Assembly (NCBI RefSeq): GCF_004364635.1
Contig: NZ_SOAX01000004.1
Location: 186,001 to 250,000, forward strand
Direction: 5' to 3'
Source of the DNA: Halospina denitrificans
Lineage (GTDB): Bacteria > Pseudomonadota > Gammaproteobacteria > Pseudomonadales > Oleiphilaceae
DNA: 64,000 nucleotides
Shown: positions 26,236 through 34,930 of the stretch, piece by piece
How positions within the stretch are numbered: the first letter of the stretch is position 1
Layout: every line of letters begins with the position of its first letter
Position numbers and translations under genes: made by a program
Notes under the pieces: generated by a model
Database searches by the model: none
What the model saw: only the letters and a program-made list of their open reading frames with translations
What the model was told of the DNA's origin: nothing

Positions 26236-27500
26236 GATTGTACCTCCTTTCGATGAGCGCCCTTGGTGGCATGCCAGATCGTTATGGGACGGTCGGACCG
26301 CCAGCCGTTGAACCGACCCAGGGCCTCGGTGCGATCAACGGAAAGCCGGATAAGCTGTCCGCCATGGCAGGATTGCGCCACCAGTAGCGCCGTTTCCCCT
26401 TCCGTGGTCACCGCCGTCGCCACGCAGCGTCCGCCTTCGGGCAATGCCTGCCAGCAACGATCAATGACGCCGTGACCACTGGCACCACCGCCGATAAAGA
26501 CAGCGTCCGGGTCCGCCAGTTGGGGAATTGCCTCGGTAATATCGGATTCCAGGGTCTCGAGATGGCCAACGCCATGACGACGGGCGTTCTCCCGCACATT
26601 GGCCAGCCGGTCCGAACGCTTATCCACGGCGGTCGCCCGGTTCGCACCGTCGCTGCGCAACCACTCCACGGCCACCGCACCGGACCCTGTCCCCAGGTCC
26701 CACAGATGCTCACCGCCGCGTGGCGCCAAATGCGCCATGACCACGGCCCGGATTTCGGGGGCCGAAATCTGGCCATCATGGCAGTAATCCGATCCGGGCC
26801 GGCCCGGCGCCAGGGCCACGGGTGTCTCCCGTTCGTCGGCAATGCATTCAATCGCCAGGGTATTGAGGTTGAACACTGGTTGATCCAGCCCCTCTCTCGC
26901 GCGGATTTCCCAGACGCGTTCATCCGCGCCACCCAATGCTTCCAGTACATGGAGGCGGCTCTCCCCGTAACCACTCTCGCACAGGATGTTCGCCACCGTT
27001 TCCGGGCTGCCGCCGTCGTTGCTCAGAACCAGCAGCCGACGCCCTGGCACCAGGCGCGCGCGCAGCCGGTCCGGGTCGCGCGCCACCAGGGAATGACAGT
27101 GCAGGTCCTGCAGCGGCCACCCCAGCCGCGCCGCTGCCAGCGAGAACGCCGAGGGCCCGGGATGAACCACCATGGCCTCCGGCGGAAGGTAGCGGCTGAG
27201 CGTGGCACCAATCCCGTACCAGAAGGGGTCACCACTGGCGAGCACGCAGACAGGGTGCCCCTGCCGGCGCTTAATCCACTCGATGCCCTCACTGATCGGC
27301 GACGGCCACACCTCGCGCTGCTGCCCCGCCACCGCCGGCAGATGCGACAGATGGCGCTCACCGCCGATCACCAGCTCGGCGCTCAGGACCGCATCACGGG
27401 CTGCCTCGCCCAGCTCCTGCCAGCCAGCCTCCGAAAGCCCGACCAGGCTGAGCCAGGCGACACGCCCCCCATCGGATACAGACGTACTGTTGTCACTCAT
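26232..27500 (-). CDS. cobL: Bifunctional precorrin-6Y C5,15-methyltransferase (decarboxylating)
   Basis: A 422-residue fusion of CbiE and CbiT domains. Residues about 12-215 are a tetrapyrrole methylase ('[19 protein letters not shown]'); residues about 225-422 are a class I methyltransferase with '[18 protein letters not shown]' and '[16 protein letters not shown]'. It methylates C5 and C15 and decarboxylates the C12 acetate chain. A GGAG lies five bases before the ATG. The divergent cobK start is only 14 bases away, so the promoter must lie within the cobK coding sequence. Confidence 0.93.
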   Translation of the reverse strand: MSDNSTSVSDGGRVAWLSLVGLSEAGWQELGEAARDAVLSAELVIGGERHLSHLPAVAGQQREVWPSPISEGIEWIKRRQGHPVCVLASGDPFWYGIGATLSRYLPPEAMVVHPGPSAFSLAAARLGWPLQDLHCHSLVARDPDRLRARLVPGRRLLVLSNDGGSPETVANILCESGYGESRLHVLEALGGADERVWEIRAREGLDQPVFNLNTLAIECIADERETPVALAPGRPGSDYCHDGQISAPEIRAVVMAHLAPRGGEHLWDLGTGSGAVAVEWLRSDGANRATAVDKRSDRLANVRENARRHGVGHLETLESDITEAIPQLADPDAVFIGGGASGHGVIDRCWQALPEGGRCVATAVTTEGETALLVAQSCHGGQLIRLSVDRTEALGRFNGWRSDRPITIWHATKGAHRKEVQS

Positions 27501-27501
27501 T

Positions 27502-27507
27502 TATACT
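27502..27507 (+). promoter_or_regulatory. Candidate -10 element for leaderless cobK transcript
   Basis: TATACT lies seven bases before the A of the cobK ATG (27515), where transcription would be expected to start. No Shine-Dalgarno sequence precedes the ATG. No good -35 is seen, so confidence is low. Confidence 0.3.
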
Positions 27508-27514
27508 CCGCCCC

Positions 27515-28294
27515 ATGCAAATACTGATTCTCGGCGGCACCCGCGACGCCATGACCCTGGCCGACCAGCTCCTCGACCATCCCGAGCTGCAACCCATCTA
27601 CTCACTCGCCGGCCGCACCCGCCGCCCACTGCCGCCTTCACTGCCGACGCGCCGTGGCGGCTTCGGTGGCATCGAGGGCCTCAAACAGTGGCTGATCCGC
27701 AACAACACCGCCGCCGTGGTGGACGCCACCCACCCCTTCGCCGCCGAAATGTCCAACAACGCCGCCATCGCCTGCCAGGAACTCGGCATCCCCCTCGGCC
27801 GCCTCGAACGCCCGCCCTGGGAAGAAACCGACGACGACCACTGGATCCGCGTCCCGGATCTTCACGAAGCCGCCCGACAGGCCGAAGCCATCACCGACCC
27901 CGGCGCCACCCTCTGGCTCACCACCGGCCGCACCAGCCTCGCCGCCTTCGAACCCATCACCGACCGCCACCTCCTGGTCCGCTGCGTCGACCCACCGGAC
28001 CCGGCCCCCGACTTCCGCAACTGGACCCTCATCGAAGACCGCGGCCCCTACGACCTCGACGACGAACGCAACATCATCACCACCCACAACGTCGCCGCCC
28101 TGGTCACCAAAAACTCCGGCGGCCAGGCCGCCCGCCCCAAACTGGACGCCGCCCGCGAGGCCGGCATTCCCGTCGTCATCGTGGACCGCCCAACACTGCC
28201 CCCAGCCACCCACAGCTTCGATTCACTCGAAGCCGTAACAACCTGGCTGGACAGAGGCCTGCAAGTAAGCCGGATAAGCCAGGGGCGGGGGTAG
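27515..28294 (+). CDS. cobK: Precorrin-6A reductase
   Basis: A 259-residue NADPH-dependent reductase. 'ILGGTRDAMTLADQLLD' is the N-terminal dinucleotide-binding signature, 'VVDATHPFAAEMSNNA' the substrate loop, and 'LVTKNSGGQAARPKLDAAREAGIPVVIVDRP' the C-terminal CobK/CbiJ signature. It reduces precorrin-6A to 6B. Codon third positions are overwhelmingly C, more so than in neighbours. The final codons ('QGRG' then stop at 28292-28294) lie inside the left arm of palindromic element B, so the extreme C-terminus is supplied by the repeat. No ribosome-binding site is evident. Confidence 0.92.
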   Translation: MQILILGGTRDAMTLADQLLDHPELQPIYSLAGRTRRPLPPSLPTRRGGFGGIEGLKQWLIRNNTAAVVDATHPFAAEMSNNAAIACQELGIPLGRLERPPWEETDDDHWIRVPDLHEAARQAEAITDPGATLWLTTGRTSLAAFEPITDRHLLVRCVDPPDPAPDFRNWTLIEDRGPYDLDDERNIITTHNVAALVTKNSGGQAARPKLDAAREAGIPVVIVDRPTLPPATHSFDSLEAVTTWLDRGLQVSRISQGRG

Positions 28295-28388
28295 GCTGAA
28301 TGGGAAGCTCCGGAGCCATGGATGGCGGAGGGCAGCCTACAGGGACGTACTTGTGGCGGTTCCCATTCAGCCTACCCCCGCCCCTGGC
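28278..28388 (+). repeat. Palindromic element, copy B (subtype 2)
   Basis: A 111-bp element with 29-bp arms at 28278-28306 and 28360-28388, complementary at all 29 positions, around a 53-bp core (28307-28359) starting GCTCCGGAGCCATGGATGGC. The core 3' half reads GCCTACAGGGACGTACTTG, the subtype shared with copy D. The arm sequence (GCCAGGGGCGGGGGTAGGC) is unique to this copy. The left arm covers the last 17 bases of cobK; the right arm ends two bases before the cobJ stop triplet. Confidence 0.95.
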
Positions 28389-28390
28389 GT

Positions 28391-29137
28391 CTACTCGTAG
28401 TCTCTAGGACTGTAAACCCAGTCCCGACCAGCATGCGCAAAGAACCGACTCCGAGAGTTCCCCACAATCACCAACGTCCGCATATCCACCTCAGAAGCAT
28501 CCGCCTCCGCCAGCGTCGTCATCCGAACCCACTCATCAGCACGCCCCACCGCCGCCGCAAACACCACCGGCGTCTCCCCCGGCTGCTCCGCCCTCAGAAT
28601 GCTCAATGCCTCCCCCATCTGCCAGGGACGACTGGACGAACGCGGGTTATAAAAGGCCATGGCAAAATCCGCCTGCGCCGCCAACTGAAGACGCCGGGCA
28701 ATCACCTCCCACGGCTTGAGGTTGTCCGACAGCGACATCACACAGAAATCATGCCCCAGCGGCGCCCCCACACGGGCCGCCGCAGCCTGAAGCGCGGAAA
28801 TTCCCGGGTAAATACCAAACTCAACATCCGCCCACCCAGGCTTCGCATGCCGATCCAGCACCTCGCACAGCGCCGCCGCCATGGCAAAGATCCCCGGATC
28901 GCCCCCGGAAACGACGGCCACATGCCGCCCCTCCGCCGCCAGATCCAGGGCCTGGGCCGCGCGCTCCAGCTCCTCGCGGTTGTCCGAGGCATGGCACCGG
29001 TGCCGCTCGGAAGCCAGGCGATCCAGGTAGGGCCCATAGCCCACCAGATCCGTCGCCATGCCGATAACCGACTGCGTCTCCGGACTGATCCACCCCGGTC
29101 CGGCCGGCCCCACACCGATCACATCCAACCGCTTCAT
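28391..29137 (-). CDS. cobJ: Precorrin-3B C(17)-methyltransferase
   Basis: A 248-residue tetrapyrrole methylase. 'LDVIGVGPAGPGWISPETQSVI', 'HVAVVSGGDPGIFAMAAALCE' and 'FGIYPGISALQAAAARVGAPLGHDFCVMSLSD' are CobJ signatures. It methylates C17 with ring contraction, following CobG in the aerobic route. Its start overlaps the cobI stop by four bases. It is convergent to cobK with the palindromic element B between them. Confidence 0.93.
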   Translation of the reverse strand: MKRLDVIGVGPAGPGWISPETQSVIGMATDLVGYGPYLDRLASERHRCHASDNREELERAAQALDLAAEGRHVAVVSGGDPGIFAMAAALCEVLDRHAKPGWADVEFGIYPGISALQAAAARVGAPLGHDFCVMSLSDNLKPWEVIARRLQLAAQADFAMAFYNPRSSSRPWQMGEALSILRAEQPGETPVVFAAAVGRADEWVRMTTLAEADASEVDMRTLVIVGNSRSRFFAHAGRDWVYSPRDYE

Positions 29138-29895
29138 ACACGCACTCCCGGCCCCGGAATCAGGATCATCGAGAAGTAAGGTGCCTTGCCCTCCGGCGCC
29201 TCGGCCAGCGGCATCACCTGCTCCTCCGGCATGCTTGCCTTCTCCACGTACCAGGCCCGTTCCAGGATGCCCATATCCGATGCAATGCCACGCAGCAGCG
29301 GCAGGTTGGTCCCCACCTTCATGATCACAGTGGCCCGTTCCGGATCGATGCTGGCCCGCAGCGCCTTCTCCCCCATGGTCCCGGGAATCACGCGAAGCTG
29401 GTCATCGCGCATCATCAGCGGATGCGGCAGCAGTGCGCCACCGGCCATCATCGCGCCAACACCCGGTACCACGGTGCTCTCGTAACGGTCCTTAAGGCGA
29501 AGGAAGATGTGCATGAAGGAGCCGTAGAAAAACGCATCCCCTTCATTGAGCACGGCCACGGACCGGCCGGCGTCCAGGTGCCGGGCCACGGCCTGTGCCG
29601 ATTCCTCAAAGAAATCCTCGATCTGCTGGCGGTATTCCCTGCTGTCATGGGGAATCTCGTTGGTGACCGGATACACCATGGGCAGCTCCTCGTGCTGGGG
29701 CGAAATATGCGCCTCGCAGGAAGTACGCGCACGCCCGCGCCCGCTGCGTTTGCAGAAATAGGCCACCACGGGGCAGTTTTCGAGCAGGCGCACGGCCTTG
29801 AGCGTCAGCAGCTCCGGATCCCCCGGCCCCGTACTGATGCCGTAGAGATGCCCCTTTCCGGTTGTTGCTGGTTGAACTGATGCATTATTGAACAT
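29134..29895 (-). CDS. cobI: Precorrin-2 C(20)-methyltransferase
   Basis: A 253-residue tetrapyrrole methylase. 'LYGISTGPGDPELLTLKAVRLL' is the N-terminal signature, 'VAVLNEGDAFFYGSFMHIF' the second, and 'VVPGVGAMMAGGALL' the third. It turns precorrin-2 into precorrin-3A, the CobG substrate. It sits between cobH (five bases upstream) and cobJ (four-base overlap), so cobH-cobI-cobJ is one transcription unit. Confidence 0.93.
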   Translation of the reverse strand: MFNNASVQPATTGKGHLYGISTGPGDPELLTLKAVRLLENCPVVAYFCKRSGRGRARTSCEAHISPQHEELPMVYPVTNEIPHDSREYRQQIEDFFEESAQAVARHLDAGRSVAVLNEGDAFFYGSFMHIFLRLKDRYESTVVPGVGAMMAGGALLPHPLMMRDDQLRVIPGTMGEKALRASIDPERATVIMKVGTNLPLLRGIASDMGILERAWYVEKASMPEEQVMPLAEAPEGKAPYFSMILIPGPGVRV

Positions 29896-29900
29896 GGCTG

Positions 29901-30533
29901 TTATTCCGTTTCACTGGCAAGCGCGTTGACGGCGGCCGCGGCCATGGCACTACCGCCACGGCGCCCGTGTACCGTCATGAAGGGGAGGTCCCGGGTGGCG
30001 GCAAGCGCTTCCTTACTCTCCGCCGCCCCGATGAACCCCACCGGAAATCCAAGCACGGCGGCAGGACGCGGTCCGCCCTGCGCCAATCTGTTGAGAAGAT
30101 GGAACAGCACCGTCGGCGCATTACCGATGGCTACCACGCTGCCTTCCAGATGTTCTTCCCAAAGATCCAGTGCAGCGGCACTCCGGGTGTTGCCAATGGC
30201 GGCGGCGTGCTCCGGCACCCGTTCGTCGCGAAGGGTACAGATCACCTGGTTGTCCGCCGGCAACCGTTTGCGGGTGACACCGTGGGCGACCATTTCGCTG
30301 TCACACAGAATCGGTTTACCCGCCTGGAGAGCAGCCTTGGCGGCACTGGCAACATCTGCGGAGAAATCCATATCCTCCACAAGATCCACCATGCCGCAGG
30401 CATGAATCAGACGAACCGCCGCCTTTTCCAGGTCGGCAGGCACCCTTGAAAGATCCGCTTCCTCGCGGATCGTCGCGAATGACGCCCGGTAGATCGCCGC
30501 GCCATCCTTTTCATACTCATGGAGCTCATCCAT
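29901..30533 (-). CDS. cobH: Precorrin-8X methylmutase
   Basis: A 210-residue CobH/CbiC protein. I take the ATG at 30533, seven bases after GAGGA; an in-frame ATG at 30551 has no ribosome site. 'YEKDGAAIYRASFATIREEADL' is the family N-terminus, 'RLIHACGMVDLVEDM' contains the catalytic His, and 'FMTVHGRRGGSAMAAAAVNAL' is the C-terminal signature. It moves the C11 methyl to C12, giving hydrogenobyrinic acid. First gene of cobHIJ; upstream lie two palindromic elements and then the ABC transporter genes. Confidence 0.93.
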   Translation of the reverse strand: MDELHEYEKDGAAIYRASFATIREEADLSRVPADLEKAAVRLIHACGMVDLVEDMDFSADVASAAKAALQAGKPILCDSEMVAHGVTRKRLPADNQVICTLRDERVPEHAAAIGNTRSAAALDLWEEHLEGSVVAIGNAPTVLFHLLNRLAQGGPRPAAVLGFPVGFIGAAESKEALAATRDLPFMTVHGRRGGSAMAAAAVNALASETE

Positions 30534-30596
30534 GTTCTGGTCCTCAAACATCTTGGTTTGTTGAAACTCTGTCGGTAGCTGTTGGGTTTTGGGGGA

Positions 30597-30707
30597 GGAC
30601 AGGGTTGGGGGCCGCTTTCCGGGAATCGCTGTAAATACGTCCCTGTACGCTGCCCTCCGCCATCCATGGCTCCGGAGCTTCCCGGAAAGCGGCCCCCAAC
30701 CCTGTCC
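30597..30707 (-). repeat. Palindromic element, copy C (subtype 1)
   Basis: A 111-bp element with 29-bp arms at 30597-30625 and 30679-30707, complementary at all 29 positions. The 53-bp core on the minus strand starts GCTCCGGAGCCATGGATGGC and its 3' half has GCGTACAGGGACGTATTTAC. Arms (GGACAGGGTTGGGGGCCGC) are unique except the inner GCTTTCCGGGAA, shared with copy D. It lies about 60 bases upstream of cobH. Confidence 0.95.
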
Positions 30708-30794
30708 GTCTAACCACGAGTTACCGCTGCTACCACCACTTCACTTTTCAAAAAGAAAAACCCTTTTGAGGTCGCGATACCCCCAACTTGAAAG

Positions 30795-30905
30795 TGAGCG
30801 AATCGGGTAGTGCTTTCCGGGAAGCTCCGGAGCCATGGATGGCGGAGGGCAGCCTACACGGACGTACTCGTGGCGGTTCCCGGAAAGCACTACCCGATTT
30901 GCTCA
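30795..30905 (+). repeat. Palindromic element, copy D (subtype 2)
   Basis: A 111-bp element with 29-bp arms at 30795-30823 and 30877-30905, complementary at 28 of 29 positions, around a 53-bp core of the subtype of copy B (GCCTACACGGACGTACTCG). It is in opposite orientation to copy C, 87 bases away. The A/T-rich gap between them holds a small extra inverted repeat (CACTTTTCAA near 30740, TTGAAAGTG near 30788). The pair separates the ABC permease gene from cobH in an otherwise co-oriented cobalamin gene string. Confidence 0.95.
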
Positions 30906-30928
30906 GGCACGAAGCCAACATTCCTGAG

Positions 30929-31698
30929 TCATGGCTTGATCCGTACTCCCCTGGCAATCAGCCACCAAGCAAAAACACCAACAACCACCGTCACGACCGG
31001 CAGTACCAGCAACGTCCAACCACCGCCAACACTCCCCGCATCCATCAGGCTGTACCGGAAACCATCCACGATGTAGACCATGGGATTGCCCAGGGACAGC
31101 GTGTCCCAGGGCGCGGGAAGACGGTCAATGGGATAGAAGACACCGCCGAGATAGATCAGGGGCGTCAGCAGGAAGGTGGCGATAATCGAAGTATCATCAA
31201 AGCTGCGCGCAAACACGCCATTGATCAGCCCCGCAAAGGAAAACAGCAGCGCACTCAGGAAAGCCACCACGAGGCCGGACCCCAGGTGGTGGATTTCCAG
31301 GCTGGTCAGCGGCAGCGCCAAGGCCATAACCAGGGCCCCCGCCATCAGCCCACGCAGCACGCCGGCAGTGGCAAAACCGGCGACGATCAGCCAGGCCGGC
31401 ATGGGCGCCACCAGCATCTCCTCGATGTGAAGCTGAAGCCGGGCGCCATAGAACGCCAGGGTGGTGTTGTTGTAGGCGTTGGTGACCACGGCGAACAGGA
31501 CCAGCCCGGGCATGATGAAATCCGCATAGTTGGTGCCTTCAACCCGGCCGATATCGCGGCCTACGAAATGACCAAAGATCAGCATGAACAGCGAGGCCGT
31601 CACCACCGATGGCAGCAGGCTCTGGACCCAGGAGCGCATGAAGCGACGCACCTGGCGGATGACCAGCCCCTGGTAGGCGTTCCAGTAGATTTCGGCGT

Positions 31699-31702
<4 letters not shown>
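30929..31702 (-). CDS. ABC-2 type transporter permease
   Basis: A 257-residue integral membrane protein with about six helices and the ABC-2 signature region 'LLTPLIYLGGVFYPIDRLP' before the last helices, as in NodJ/DrrB/YadH-type exporters. N-terminal 'RFMRSWVQSLLPSVVTASLFMLIFG' is typical. It overlaps its ATPase gene by four bases. Cargo is unknown. Position downstream of cbiD in a riboswitch-controlled unit suggests a role linked to corrinoids or cobalt, but that is inference; classical cobalt importers (CbiMNQO, BtuCD) are of a different fold. Confidence 0.85.
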
Positions 31703-32468
<766 letters not shown>

Positions 32469-32472
<4 letters not shown>

Positions 32473-33566
32473 GCCACCGCCTCCGCATGCCCGATGAGTT
32501 CGCCCTTGCGGCTGACCGCGCAGACACTGAGATGCGCTGCATCTGGCAGGTAAGCCCGGGTCCGCTCCAGCCCCAACGCCGCCATGCGGTCTCCCAGCGG
32601 CACCTGCTGTGCCTGGCAGTAGCCCAGGGCCTCAATGCTCGTGTTCGATGCCCGGATACGCTCGCAGAGGTCATCATTGGCCCCCACGGCGGCCGCTTCC
32701 CGGGCGATGAAATCAAGGTCGATGGCGCAGCGCGCACTGTGGGTATCCGGGTGGCCGGCGGCGTACTTGGTCAGCTTGCCGAAGCCGCTGACCAGCGTGA
32801 CCCGGGGTAGCGGATGGCGCTTCAGATACTTGAGCAGAGCCCCGAACATGTCGCCCATTTCCACAATCGCGCCTTCTTCCAGACCGTAGTGGGTGCGGGC
32901 GAACTGCTCGCTGGTGCCGCCGGTACAGCCGGCAATGTGCGTCAGGCTGTTGGCACGGGCCACGTCCACGGACTGGTGGATGGAGGCGATAAAGGCGGAG
33001 CAGGAGAAGGGCCGGACGATGCCCGTGGTACCCAGCACTGAAAGGCCGCCAAGGATACCCAGCTTCGGGTTCATGGTGCGCCGGGCAATAGCGTCTCCGT
33101 CATCAATGCCCACGGTCACGCGGAAGCCGCCGATATAGTCCGCCTCGCGCGCGACGGTCTCCAGGTGCTCGCGGATCATCTGGCGGGGAACCGGGTTGAT
33201 GGCGGGCTCACCGGCGGGCACCGGCAGTCCCTCGCGGGTCACGGTGCCCACGCCCTCGCCGGCACGGAAGGCCACCCCGCTGTCCCCGGTCAGCTCAATC
33301 CGCACCCAGAGCCGTGCACCATGGGTGGCATCCGGGTCATCGCCGGCATCCTTGATGATGCCCGCCGTGGCAGCGCCGCCGGCAACACAGAGGTCTTCCA
33401 GGACCATGGTCGGTTCCTGACCCCGGGGCAACCGGATGCTCACGCCCCGGTCCTCGCGTCCCAGCAACAGGGCACGGGCCGCCGCCAGTGAGGCCGCCGT
33501 GGCGCAAGCGCCGGTCGACAGTCCCTGACGCAGAGGACCATTATGTTCGGGAGTTTCAGGACGCAT
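32469..33566 (-). CDS. cbiD: Cobalt-precorrin-5B C(1)-methyltransferase CbiD
   Basis: A 365-residue CbiD protein. 'LRQGLSTGACATAASLAAARALL' is the family N-terminus, followed by 'GLSVLGTTGIVRPFSCSAFIASIHQSVDVA' and 'HIAGCTGGTSEQFA'. It methylates C1, the step done by CobF in classical aerobic producers; pseudomonads likewise combine CbiD with CobG. It is the first gene after the cobalamin riboswitch, with only about 60 bases between the riboswitch 3' end and the start codon. Confidence 0.94.
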
Positions 33567-33629
33567 GGATACTGAAGCCTGGAGTCCTCACCGCCGTGCC
33601 ACCCGCACACCAACGATGCTGATCCCCTG

Positions 33630-33805
33630 GGCCGGTCTCCGGACTCGTGCGGGAACCGTACTGGTTCCGGTGAATCGCCTTCCCATGGAGTAGCACCACA
33701 GTGGCGGGGAAGATTCACGCTCGACACTTACCGTTGCGGGGGCAGTCCCGGATTTTCACCGGGTTCCCGTTTCAGCCGACTATCCGAACAGATGCCGGCC
33801 ACCCA
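33630..33805 (-). promoter_or_regulatory. Cobalamin riboswitch upstream of cbiD
   Basis: On the minus strand, in order: GAAACGGGAACCCGGTGAAA with the following ATCCGGG (P3/P4), ACTGCCCCCGCAACGGTAAG, CCGCCACTG and ATGGGAAGGCG (J6/3 and P6), and the B12 box AGTCCGGAGACCGGCC at 33632-33647. All core elements of the AdoCbl/cobalamin riboswitch are present and in order. Binding of cobalamin is expected to switch off cbiD and the coupled ABC genes. The remaining bases to the MerR start (33806-33993) hold no other clear feature. Confidence 0.95.
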
Positions 33806-33993
33806 GGGACGAAAGAGGGGCAAATCCTAGAGGATCGACGCACCCTGGTCAAATCGCCACCAGCAGCCCTTGATTTTTGCAACACGCTCTATCGCCGGAC
33901 AACGGCGGCGCTAGTGCGAACCAGTCCGGTATTCTTTAACGCCATGGCAAGCTAGAATGCCGAATCCATGTATGTACGCTCACGAGAGAGCCA

Positions 33994-34773
33994 ATGGCGA
34001 AAAGCAGCACACAGCAACCCGGCGAATTCTCGATCGACCAGCTCGCACGGGAAAGCGGCATGACGGTACGCAACATCCGCGTCTACCAGGAGCGCGGCCT
34101 GATCCCGCCGCCGGAGCGCCGTGGCCGTAAGGGCATCTACAGCGAGACCCACCTTTCACGGCTGCGCATCATAGGCCGGCTGCTGGAGCGCGGCTACACG
34201 CTCAACAACATCGCCGAGCTGGTGGAAAGCTGGGAACAGGGCAATGGCATCGAGCACATCCTCGGGCTGGAAAAAGCCGTTGTCAGCCCCTGGTCCGACG
34301 AGCTCCCCGAGTACCTCACTAAGCGCGAGCTGGTCCAGAAGTTCGGCAACATCTTTCTGGGAAAGGCCCTTAACCGCGCCATTGAACTGGAGATCATCAT
34401 CCCGGAGGGGCGGCGCTACCGTATCCCCAGCCCTCGCATGCTGCATGCCGGCGCCGAGTTGGTGAAAACCGGGATTCCGCTGGAGGATATGCTGGAAGTG
34501 GTCGCCTACCTTCGCCAGAACGTTGAGGAAGCGGCCGAGGCCATGGTCAAGCTCGTGGAGACCCACATCTTCGACCGCTCCAGCCCCGAGATGCCCCCGC
34601 CCGAGGAGTCCGAGGAGCTGGCCCAGCTCATCTGGCGCCTGCGCCCGCTGGTGGAAATGGCCGTGCTTCCGGAAGTTGCCCGCGCCATGCAGAAAGCCGC
34701 CGACCGCCACCTCGGCGACCGCCTTGCCTATGTGCTTGACCATCTGAACCAGCCCGCCTCTTCCCGGGAATAA
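33994..34773 (+). CDS. MerR-family transcriptional regulator
   Basis: A 259-residue regulator. The MerR winged helix covers about residues 12-80: 'FSIDQLARESGMTVRNIRVYQERGLIPPPERRGRKGIYSETHLSRLRII'. The remaining 180 residues are a helical effector or dimerisation region with no cysteine cluster, so it is not a metal sensor of the CueR type. The next gene, 157 bases downstream on the same strand, has an inverted repeat overlapping its -35 region, a plausible target. Confidence 0.88.
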   Translation: MAKSSTQQPGEFSIDQLARESGMTVRNIRVYQERGLIPPPERRGRKGIYSETHLSRLRIIGRLLERGYTLNNIAELVESWEQGNGIEHILGLEKAVVSPWSDELPEYLTKRELVQKFGNIFLGKALNRAIELEIIIPEGRRYRIPSPRMLHAGAELVKTGIPLEDMLEVVAYLRQNVEEAAEAMVKLVETHIFDRSSPEMPPPEESEELAQLIWRLRPLVEMAVLPEVARAMQKAADRHLGDRLAYVLDHLNQPASSRE

Positions 34774-34856
34774 ACCCCCAACACGATCCCATCCCAGACT
34801 TGGCCAAAATGACGTCTGGCAGCGTCAATTCGGTCCTTGCCGCCCCATCGATTACT

Positions 34857-34891
34857 GTTACATTGACTAATGTCACTTTTGGAATTGTAAA
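34857..34891 (+). promoter_or_regulatory. Promoter with overlapping palindromic operator
   Basis: TTGACT (34863-34868), 17-base spacer, TGTAAA (34886-34891) form a sigma-70-like promoter for the first ferritin-like hydrolase gene. The palindrome GTTACATTgactAATGTCAC (34857-34876, seven of eight pairs matching) covers the -35. It could be the operator of the MerR-family regulator or another dimeric regulator; MerR proteins usually bind between -35 and -10, so the placement is atypical. Confidence 0.5.
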
Positions 34892-34930
34892 GATACCAAA
34901 AGCTCAAACACTAACCGGAGAGGGCGCGCC

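Noticed and set aside
27202-28299. A 365-codon Arg/Pro/His-rich open frame overlapping cobL and cobK
   Set aside because: The composition is that of an out-of-frame reading of C-rich cobK; cobK has full family signatures.
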